The position numbers were made by a program, and so were the translations under genes. Positions 27,601-39,600 of a stretch of 64,000 bases of DNA are shown here, one piece after another. Source of the DNA: Nectonema munidae (lineage: Eukaryota > Nematomorpha > Nectonematoida > Nectonematidae); contig JAUIRK010000087.1 of assembly GCA_030549495.1 (NCBI GenBank), positions 434,001 through 498,000 of the forward strand. Reading direction: 5' to 3'. The notes beneath the pieces are model-generated. The model was not told the origin of the DNA, made no database searches, and worked only from the letters and a program-made list of their open reading frames with translations. The stretch's first letter is position 1, and every line of letters starts with the position of its first letter.

Positions 27601-30600
27601 TGAAAAGTTTGAGGATATCAAAGCAAAAAAATAGATAAACAATATCAATATGACAAGCGTAAAGTGTTCAAGAAATAAAAATGTAAGCCGTGATTCACAG
27701 TCAAACACAGGTTCCCCACCCTAACTTAAACAATATAGAGGGCGGCCATACTTATTTTGAATCAGTGATAAATTTAAAAAAAAGAACGAAAAATAAAAAT
27801 TGAAAATTGGAAGAAAAAGAACAATATCAACTATGAATTGAAAAATTCCTAAAATATAAGTTAAATCTCTTTTTTAGAGTTAAATCTTATTATTTTAATA
27901 AATGTTTGCGAATTACAGGTTTCTGTTGTTCTCTCGTGGCCCTCCAGGACAAGAACCGTGGCCCCTAGAGGGCCATGGGCCCCCGCTTGAGAAACGCTGG
28001 TATAGTCAATATCGTGCTATGTATGAAAAATTAAGTGACAAAACAGATGCTATAATATGAAATAGTCATCAAACAACATATTGCAATTTTAGAATCCATG
28101 AAAAATCAAATGCACCGAGACTTAGAGCAATTAATATCATACATGTTGATAATCAATCACATTAAAGTTGTGGTACATATATGTACCACTAATCCTCAAT
28201 GGGTAGGAAAAGTGCTTACTTAATTCAAGAAAATTGAATGCATCTTTAAAGCATATTTTTATTTATTTAGTTCGTAATGCTATGGAAAATTATCTAACAA
28301 ACCTTCGATAACAGTTGATGAATCGCTATAGAGTTGTTATTGACATGTATAAAAGATGTTGGGTGTTATGGCTGTGCTGATTTCAGAGTGGATTCTTGTG
28401 TATGTGTGTTAGAGTAATTTTGGAAGATACCTCTAAACTTTGACTCATAGCGTTTCTTTTGATGCGTCGATTTATGGTGGTGAAATGTTGATAATTTTAT
28501 TGCTCTTGTTACTGTGTCATTGTCCATGTAGTTCAGTCCTTTTCAACATGGTCTCTGTGCATCCCAGGGGTGCATAGTCCAAACATTGGCGTACCTATCT
28601 TTAATGCCGACCGGGGGCCGATACTAATTTTTCTCCTTTTCAAAACGCCCAAAATGTAATAATACAGTGCAGGTATATAGGTATAGAAAATTGGAATAAA
28701 AAGGGTAGCAAAGCATTGTTACATTAATATTTATGTCTCCATTAAATTTTTATAAAATTCGATATACTGTATTATGACAAAAAGCTCAGATATGTGTGAA
28801 TTCTTTCCCATTATAATCAGGAATTCATTTTGACTTATTTAATTTTAAAGCCGTGAGTGCTGTTCTTTGTCTGCATTCAAAAGTTTTCTCTCTTTGGTTT
28901 AATAAAATTTTATTAATTATTATTATTAATAGATAATTAGGGTTTAAAATATACACTATATAAAATTAAATGAGTAGACAAATAAATAATAGTGATTACG
29001 AATGGCTTACTTATTTTTCATGGATAAAAGCACTTAAAAAATAAAATTGGTAACAATAGGGGTCCACAAAAAATTTCCAACTTTGAAAAGGATTCATAAG
29101 AAACGAAAGGTTGAGAATCACTGATTTAGTCATTACTATTCCAACACCTACTCATACTCACTGTCCAATGTACCAATATTTTTGAATCACAATTTGAAAA
29201 ACTTTTAGTACAAATTTTTTTTAATGTGATTTCCTAATGTCAAGTAAGAATTTTTTAAATCTAATTCTTAGTGAGAATTAACACAAAGAATCTTAGCCAT
29301 CTTGTACTAAAACATAGATTTTATATATAACTGAGTATATAAAGTAGGTGGAATAGAAGTTAAATATGATTATTGAAAGTTAAAAAAAGTTTTTCACAAT
29401 GATGTTATGTATAATATGTCCTTGAATCTTGTTCAACTAAAGCTAGGTGTCGATATTTATGCCAAAAAAAAGAATGTTTGTCATTTTAATTGTATTACTT
29501 CTTTTTAAAACAAAAACCTAAAATTGAAGCATTAGAGTACATTAGTTAAGGAAAGAATGACAAAATTTTGATTAGATGTTGTGCTTCCTAACTTTTTTTT
29601 CTCCATTTTTTAGTTGATTGAAAAAAATAGCTTAATATATATTTTTTAATATTTAAAAAAAATCTATTCATTTTGTGTCTTTTCAGCTTACATACGCCCC
29701 TCTTAAGCTTACCTTACCTTCTCGTCATCTCCCTCTTCTCGCTAAAGACACGCTCTACCGTTTGAGAGCAACCGAATAAGCTTTAATATACACTTGCAAA
29801 TTCAGTATCCAGTGATAAAAGTTGTTTCGTTTAGTGCTTATTAAGCGAAATGTTTATAGTCTGAATATTCCTTCCCCTTGTGTATCGTAGTGCTTATTCC
29901 CAATACTCAACATTTGTTCATATTTATCATAAATTCTTTTTAATTTAACTTTTTTTCTTCTAAATTTTGCATGTAGATGGGAACGGAAGTGATCTTGATT
30001 AGCGCTGTCACGATTTTTGTTAATCTCAGCAACAGCTACGACAAGGCGAAGATAACCCCGGAATTGGTTGAAATTGCTAAATACGCTAAACAGCATGTTC
30101 CTACAGAATCTGAAATGGTGAGAATCCTCTTTTTATATTTCTTTTATTCTTTCACTCTTTGGCATTTAAATTGCCCTCTCCGTTTAGATAACATCTCTTT
30201 ATCCAAGAATAGCTGTTTTGGTCAAGCTTTTTATTTAATGGTATATTTCATATAAGAACTAAGAAAATAAAATTTTCGACAGTTGTGAGCCTAATAGTTG
30301 AGAAAGCTTTCTTTATCTTGTTTTTTAATAGCTAAGCTTTCTACGGTTAGAGTATAACCTGGGTAAATTTTACCCAAACAAATCTTTTGAAGTGCCATAT
30401 TTTGACAAGATAACATCGATTATTATTTTTGTTGCAATCTATTCTCGGTTTCTTTGTGCTGTGCTTGTTTTGCTATATCACAAAAGAGCTAATGAAGAAA
30501 AGGCTTTGACTGACATAAATCAATGCATATTTAATGATAGCGAAGATGATGATAAAATTATTCAAAATATGCATTGTCCTGCTGAGAGTTATGACCAAAA

Positions 30601-33600
30601 AATTTTGATGATGATACTTTTCTTAAGATAGTAGAGCTTCAGATGATAAAGATTCCTCGTGTTATCAAAGTGACAATGAAGAAAGTGATGATTCAGGAAG
30701 CGATCGAGGAAAAAGAATAATTTCAATAATTCTTTAGTTTCTAGAGATGGGAAAATATGGAATAAAAATTATCCTAGTTGTAAAGGAAGAAATTCTGCAT
30801 CCAATATTTTCAAGCAAGAATCTTTTAAAATAAAAAACAAATCTTCATTAACTTGTGAAAAGGATGCTTTGATGTTGTTTTATAGTGTGGTATTTGAATG
30901 GTCTCTATTTTATACAAATTTGTATGCAAGAACGGAAATTACAAAATTTAATTGAAAATATCTTTTGAAAAAAAGATACTGGAAAAGTGTTACCAAAAAT
31001 GAAATGCAATAATCAAAGAATCGAAAAATGTTCAAATCAAAAAATATTTTTTCTTTTTAAATATATCGTTGGCTCCCCTTACTTTTAAAATGGAAAGATA
31101 AACCTAGTCTTTAAATTTTTATCAAATTATGCACATACGAAACTAAAGGTAAGGGGAGCCAACGATATATTTAAAAAGAATAAATATTTTTTGATTTGAA
31201 CATTTTTCGATTCTTTGATTATTCGACAAATATAATATTTAAAATTGTGCAAATTGCAAAGTATAGGTAATAACTTTTGTAACATCGTATGAGGTAGCAA
31301 AATATGAACAGAAAGTTTGATATTTTTTGATTTTTTAAAGAATATTTTTCGATTCTTTGATTACAGAATTTTATTTTGATTATTTCACAAATATAATATT
31401 TAAAATCGTGCAAATTGCAAAGTATAGGTAATAACTTTTGTAACATCGTATGAGGTAGCAAAATATGAACAGAAAGTTTGATATTTTTTGATTTTTTAAA
31501 GAATATTTTTCGATTCTTTGATTACAGAATTTTATTTTGATTATTTGTAAAATATATTTATAGGTTGGAGATGAATTATCGCGGTATACAGGTTGGAGAT
31601 GAACCAACGTAGTATACAAATGTATATAGATAATAACTTATGTAGCATCGTCTCCCCGAATGAGGTATATCAAATCTTACATCTAGCAGAATGTGAACAG
31701 AAAGTTGAACATTGTCTCCCTAGTTATTTGTACATGGAATAGAAACCATCGTAGTATACAGGTTGAAGATGAATCATCGTAGTATACAGGTTGGAGATGA
31801 ATCATCGTAGTATACAGGTTGGAGATGAATCATTGTAGTATATAGTTTGGATATGAATCATCGTAGAATACAGGTTGGAGAAGAATCATCGTAATATACG
31901 GGTTGGAGATAACACGCAAGTTGTCTACCCGCGTTCAACCGTACAGGTTATGATATAAGCTTATAATTTGAAAACAAGAGATCATACTAATCTAATTTAC
32001 TTCCGTAGAGTCAAAACTTAAGAGGAGTCAGAATTTTACTTCTATGAGAATATACATCTATGTTTATAAATTTTGCTTAGATAATAAAATAATTGTTTAT
32101 CTTGTTTTTCATTTTTATTGCAAAGAACAGTCATAGATTTGTTCCATGAATACACATAGCTTCTTTAAAAATTATTTTTATGTGTTCCCCTTGTCCAAGG
32201 GTTCTGCATTTTGACATTCGGAATTTTGTTTTTTTGGGATTTCAATATTCGGAATGTTGATTTTTGGTTTTCGGGATTTTAACACTCCGGATTATGAACG
32301 GCACCGGAGAAAACTACACAGTATTCTTTCTTTGCCTTCTAATGCAATTCATCTCATTATTTCATGTTATAATTTCAGGAATCTTCCGAGCACGTGAAGA
32401 AGAGAGTGGACACGATGGTTCGACTCGGTGTTATTTCTGCGCTGGTTTCCTTTGCAAAAACTCAAAGTTTAACGAATAGAGAACTGATTTCTAGGTACAT
32501 TCACGCTCAACTTTTAAATCTTAAATTTAGATATACATTTTTTTTATGTCTCTTTGACCAACTAACAACACGACCGTACTTTGAATGGGCAATGACGTCC
32601 TTAGAGTCAAATCGTATACCCTTTTTGATAACGTGAAGTGATTTGCAAACGAATCATCGCATTTCTTTTAAAATCGCCAAAATGTTCATTACACCCGTTT
32701 ATAACAGAAAATGAAAAAACGGCAAAGGGTAATATTTTATCTCGATTTATTTACTAGTGTAGCTGTGCAATCCCAACATTTACGTATCTACTCGTGCTGC
32801 ATGCCATTAAAATTTCGTTTTCTACGTTTATTTGTTTTAGGAATATTTGAAATATAGCTATTTTATTTTATAAATATGATTTCAATGACTTTGCCATCTT
32901 CGAAATATACTATGAGAGAATTTTGAATTAAAAAAGATGCCGTTACCTTTTGTTTCCTATATACATGATTTGATAAAAATTGATAAGAGAAACAAAGTTT
33001 AGCATTCTATTCTAGATGTAACGCGAGGCAAAGATATATTTTAAAAAATTAAAAGCTCAACTCAGTGGTCGTTCATTACAAGTTTTATATATTAGATAAC
33101 GATTTCAACCAACCAGATAGTTTCCATGAAATAAAACCTCAATTTCAAAGTTAAGTATCGTGAACTTTTGTGTAGAATTTTGAAATGAAACTTTCAATAT
33201 GTATGTAAAATATTTTTTGTAAATTTTTATTTCAAGTATGTTTTTCCATTATTTTAGCATTTTTATATTTAAATTTATTATAAGATCTGGTAAGGCGTCT
33301 CCCTGGAGGTCTTGCCAGATCTCTGATAACTACTACTAAAATTCCAAAATATAACGTTGTAATGCTATGCTATATCGATTTTAAGTTTTATTTGTGTGTG
33401 GATCTTGTTCTTGTAATATTTGTAAATCTTGCTATACATACTTTGATCATCATCATCATCATCATCCATTCGCTCTAATGAGCAGGTCTTTGTCCTGGCG
33501 AGCCAACGTCGACTATACATACTTTGATGTAATGAATAAACAATAACGTAAGGTCATGCTGGGCATTGATGGAGCTTTACGTTCATGTATAAAATAAAAT

Positions 33601-36600
33601 AATTTTTAACATTTAAAACACATTCTTGTTGTGAATCCTGTGATTGTTAATTCTGATTTATTTTATTTTTACGCTCAATTGACCCTGTTTGGGGTTCGAG
33701 GGTTAAGAAAATTCAAAATTGCAAAAATCCAACAATATATTTGATTCAATTCCACTTTTGTAAAAATGAAATATTCTTTGAAGATATCGTTTATTTTCAG
33801 AATGCTTCTTACTCTTTTATTAAATAATAATTAACATTTACATTCATATTCTCTCTATATTGCGTTATGAGCTTGCATTTCAAAAATATATTGAGTTATT
33901 TTCAGTAGCTTGTAAAAGTTTTCTATTAAATTTTTTTTTTAAAAACTCACCCATCTTTTATTTTTTGAGTGTATTTGAAAGTTAGTATTTTTCTTTCATC
34001 ATTCAAAATACAGAAATTGATCACATAATTTTAAATCATCCATGTTGATATTAAATCATTTAAATATGAATACAGTAGGCCCTCGCATATTCACGGTTCA
34101 CTATTCGTGGCCCCGCATGTTCGCGGATTTTGTTCTCAAAACTTTTTTTTAATTTTTTAAATTTCATAGCACAAAAACCCTGATTGGTAAAAAAATTAAA
34201 GTAATGTCAGTTATCATGATATTAAAAATAAAATTATATGTGTTTAATTCATCATTACTACATATTACTACTATATCACTGTATTTTAATGAGTAAGACT
34301 GTCTTTAAAATGTGTTTGGTAGGCATATTTTATCGTATATAATATCATACATAGGCGTTTTAAAAATGCGTCAATAATTCGGGGATTTTCGCTACCATAG
34401 ATTATTATTATAATGATCTTCCTTTTTGGTTTGATAGATTATTTTCTTGCTACTTGTAGCATTTTTGCCTTGCGGAATTTTGCTGTGTTTTTTCACTGTC
34501 AATAAGTTTGTTCTATCGCTGTTTATTAGGGTGCTTTTATCTACTATATAAAAAAAATAAATTATAAAAAGCCGTTCAAACAACCCTGTAAATGGTGAGG
34601 CTAACAAAAAAAATAAAGTATTCAAAATTTAGTTTAGATTGAATATAAATTAGAACTTGCGCAAAGCTTCTAAACATTCCTTAAAAAGGATATAAGTAAG
34701 TAAAAATACAACTAAGATAACTTTACTGATTAAACAAAAAATTGAAAGTAATTTTTTAATAAATAAAAAATAATAAAGTAAATAACTAATTTATTAAAGA
34801 TTTTAATGAGGCGTCTGGATATTTTAATCTATTTTCTTCTACTATTTGTATAAGCTGCTGCATTTGACTCTCGTTTTTTGTTCTACCAGCCTTGGTGAAG
34901 TCTTGGATCAACGCTCACCTCTTTCCGCAACATCATTAACTACATTAAGAGAGTCAACAATTTGTTTTGCTTCAATATAAGTGGGTGGTTTTCCCATTTT
35001 ATGGATCATTTTCTTTAAGAAAGTCATCAGGAAGTTCAAGAAGGGAAAACAAAGTTTTAGTTTGTGAAGAGCAAAGATCAGATAGTTTTTTACCTTCTGG
35101 ATTAGGAAGCCAAACTTTTCGAGGTGGATCTTCTGAGCCTTCAACATATTTTATATTTTTTACCATAGCAGTTTTTTCTGAAGAATCTATTCTTTCATCA
35201 AAGAGAGCAAGTGCAATGTTTACTTCACTCAGATACCATAAATGACGACTCATTTTTTCATAAGCAGGAAGGTTTGAAGTCTTTAGCACTTGAAGTAACT
35301 CAAGATCATTTTTTGGAGCAAAAGAAGCCTTTCTAGCATCAAACCAAGCTTTAACATAGTGATTGGCAACAAAAAGACAAAATTGTCGAATTTTTTCAAT
35401 TAAACTTTCTAAAGAATTTGGCACAATTTTTTCTAACTTTTGTTTGAATATATAACATAAAAACTGCTTCTGAAACATCCAAATTTTAAAACAATAGATT
35501 GCTTTAGCCATCCAACGAGCTCGATGAACGGCTTCTGGCTTCATAAATGTGGGAATTTGATAACCACAAGGTACGGCTCCAAGAAATATAATTGTTAGTT
35601 GAAGAAGTTCTTTGTAGTCGTCACGCGGATGGTTCTGGTTTAAAAGATTTTTAGCATGTTGAATAATAGAATCAGCCCAAGGATTAATTTCATTAATAAT
35701 ATTTTCATCATCAACAGCAGTTATATACTGCGTTAAGTCGAAATTATTCTAAGCCTTTCTAAAAGTTTGAAACAAAGTAATTTCAGGTCCCGAAGTCGCA
35801 TCCTCAACAAAGGAACTATAGACTGCGCCTAAGACAAGTTCTAAAATATGATGCCGACAAGGAAAATGAAGAAGTTGCCGATCAAGCATTCTTTCAACAC
35901 TAATACAAACGCCATTCCGTACTCCAGTATTTACAGCAGTAGTGTCAAAGCACATTCCTCTAACATATCTGGTTAAATTCCACTCTTTTAAAGTAAATAA
36001 AATTGCCTCAGATGTTTCTTCTGCTTTTGCCGTTTTAAGCTTTGGAATTGAAAGAATTTTTGAAAATCCCTTTCCAGTCACTAGAATTGGCAATCTGTCA
36101 ATTTTAACATTTCCAGTTAGATCCAGCATCACTTTTGAATCCCAATGAATTATTAGCGGGGTGCTAACCTTAAAATTTTGCTTTATTTTTTCGGCATGTT
36201 GCTTTCTGAATTTAATACGAGTGGATCGAATTGCACTAGGACTTAAAGAAAACGCATTTATGCTATGCTCAAATTGCTTAGCAAATGTAAATAAAACCCG
36301 ACTTGCTGAACGATTGCTAAGAAGAGTCCTATCCAAAACTTCTGCTACTTCAGATGAAACAGCATGTGTTCTCTTTTTTCTTTTTTTAGAAGGATTGGAA
36401 GCGGGATAGTCAAATGAACTAGATGATTGTTTATTTGGACTAGATTCTGTAGAGCTTGAAGAAGAAAAGGATTTCAGACTAATGGTTTCAGAAACAGCAT
36501 TCATCTCCTTTATTGATCTTTCTTTTCTCTTCAACTCTTCCTCTTTGCGTCTTTCAATTTTATTTAAGGTGTTTGCTGTCTTAAAGTCAATACTTCCAAT

Positions 36601-39600
36601 CTTTCCCGGGCGTCCTTTTTTTCTTTGCGAAGCAAGAAACTCCCTATCTTGATCAATAGTTATCATTTTCATAGCATTAGCATGAGCTATATCAAACAAC
36701 TCTTTGATGTCATTTTTGAAATTTTTTTGTTTTTTTCATTAGTAATAGTTTTACGATGAATGCTTTTCTTCAAACTCTGCCAAGTAGTGTGTAATTTTTT
36801 AACATGGGAGACTACTGCAGGAAGATGTTTTGTAGGAATCCCCTCTGAAGACCAAATTTTCATAATATCTAAGGCAGTTTGTTTCACACTTTGTGCTAGT
36901 GTTTCATTCATTTCTATGTGAAGAAAAATTAAATAACGAAGAACTTCTTCTTTAGATGGAAGTTTCTGGGCAGGTATTGTTGGATTAGGGGATCCAATAA
37001 GCCAAATTGATTTTTTCGATCTAGTTCCCGATGCCATTAAAAAAATGTTAAAATTTTTCTAAAAACAAAAAAATAATGATATTTTTATGTACATTTTTTA
37101 CTAAACAAAATTATAAAATTAAGTTATGCTTTTACCATCTTTGATAAAAAAAAACTAAAGTGATAAATAGATAAAATAAGACAATATACGTAAAAAATAC
37201 ATGAAAGATATTACGAAAAAATAATTTCAGATAATCTAAATAAATTTTTTATAAATTTTAAAACTGAGAAAAAACTGACATTTTACAACCTTTCTACATA
37301 GCTTGCGCAAGTTGAAAATCTTAACTGACAAAAAAAAATTTTTACATACTGATTTTTAACAAAAACCTCATAGAATAACGAGTTGTATGCATTAAAATGA
37401 AAACTTTTATTTTTTAAAAGCACCCTACTGTTTATACATCATTTAAATTGTTTAACAAGCATTCTAATATATTTTATTTAAAAAAAGAGTTGTTTTGGCT
37501 TGTTCAGTGAATCCAGAAAATAGAGGTACTATTGTTCAACAAGGTGCAACGAAGGTACTGTTTTTATGTGATTAATTGTCTATCTTTTTACCCTTTGTGC
37601 ATTCTAATTTTTAAGGCTTTTATCGGTTATGCTTCTCTGAACACGCCGCTTGGCAAGACATTGATAAGCCAGGCATTTGCTAAAATAGCGATTTCCATTA
37701 ATCCTGAAATATCTTTTCCTGGACAAAGAGTACTTTTTTTAAATAACCTTACTAACAATGCAATATTCTATTTTTAAAATGGAATCCCTTTTCTCTATTT
37801 TCATGAGCAACGAACAAAACGAAGGGTGTGACTTTTTAATGAAATGCATTTTACACGTTCAAAGAGGCGAAATAATCAAAAATTTTAATTTTTTAACATT
37901 TAACAATAATACGCTCCATTTCAATGCCTTTGACAATTTGCAATGAAAAATATTTTTTTATTTTTTATCCTAATCAGTTGAAACATCGGGATTCATGGTA
38001 TTATCCCTCATTTCTTCCAAATAAATTTTCTTTGGCAAAATATATGCTATTTGATAAATTTTATTCGAAGAATTTTTAATGCAGTTGTGTACTTCACTGA
38101 TTTCAATCACTTGGCGGAAGTTCTTATATAATAATCTTTCAATGAAGAGCCTTTTGATTTATCTAGGTGTAGCTTTCAAGCTGTTTTTTTGCCACATTTT
38201 ACTGTTCTTACAGTTACTGTTCTTTGCTCTAGCTCAGGGTTTCCCAAACTGTGGTACGCGAAAGTCTTCCAAGTGGTACGCGAGATGTTTTTCAAAAATT
38301 CAAAAAAAAGTACTTATTTTCACAGAAATTCCCACACAGAGAAATGTAGTGTAATGTGCATTTCGCTAAAGTTCATCTTCTTTAGTTTTTCAACTCTAAA
38401 CATTCTGTTGACTTAGTAGGTACAGTGCTGTGATTAATTAACTTACCATCTTCGTGATTGTTTATTTTTATCGATTATTATGTAAATTATTATATATATT
38501 CAATATATTAAAAAGTAACTTTTAGTTTTATTTCAGATTATTATAGCGTCAAATCAAGATGCCCAAACGACAGTATAGCGATCAATATATTAATTTTGGT
38601 TCAATGAATTGAAGAATAGGGAAGAATCTGTGCCACGGTGTGTGGTGTGTATGAAGACATTATCAAATGCATCAATGAAGCCTTTTACAACGCCATCTCC
38701 AAACTAATCATCCAGATTAGAAAGACCGAGATCTAATTATTTTAACCGACTTGAGAAAAACGACTAGGCAAAACGGGGAAGTAATATCAGCAGTCAGTTG
38801 GTATTGTGACAGCCTCTTGTGAAATTGCACTTTTTTGGCGAAGAAATAAAAGCCTTCCACAACAAATGGTGAATCATGGCATCATTGATGAAGCAGTGTC
38901 AAATAAAACGATATAGAGGTGTATTACAGAAATCTCTACTGCTATTAATGAACCAGTGATTACGGAAGTACAGTGCTCAAAATATGGATTTGCAATACAA
39001 CTGGACGAATCAACTGACGTGTCAAACTGCGCACAGCTTCTGGTATATGTGCGTTATGGTACTAAGGATGCAATTCGAAGTGAATTACTCTTGACCAATG
39101 AAATGACAACTACAACAAAAGGAGAAGGCGTGTTCGAGCTTATGAAACTTTTTCAAAGAAAATGGTCACCAATGGACCAAGAATACACGTCATTGGTTTT
39201 CATACGTAAGTGAGGTGTCTGTCTTGAGGGAATACCAATATGCTCCTTTTTGTGCTGAGAAAAGAGCTGCTTCAGTTTTTCCAAAAAGATCACGAAGTTC
39301 TGAAGATCCTTGAAGATGGAAACTTCATTCTTTACCTTGCCTACCTGTCAGATATTTTTGGAGTCATGTATCATTTCAATTGTTCTCAGGGCGCTGAAAG
39401 TAACATCATTGTTTTCTGAATCAAATTAACTGCATTTACTCGAAAGCTCGATTTGTGGATTGAGAACAGACCGTTTGGAATGTGTGAGAATGTGGCGTCA
39501 CTTGGGGAGGGGGAGCCTAGTATTGCATTTGGTCAAGAGATCAAAGATCTTTTTCTGTTGAAAGATGAAATCAGACAGTACTTCTCCATGATGCACAAAC

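Noticed and set aside
31560-31913. CRISPR-like array
   Set aside because: The 28-bp units are contiguous without spacers: a minisatellite in a eukaryotic intron.
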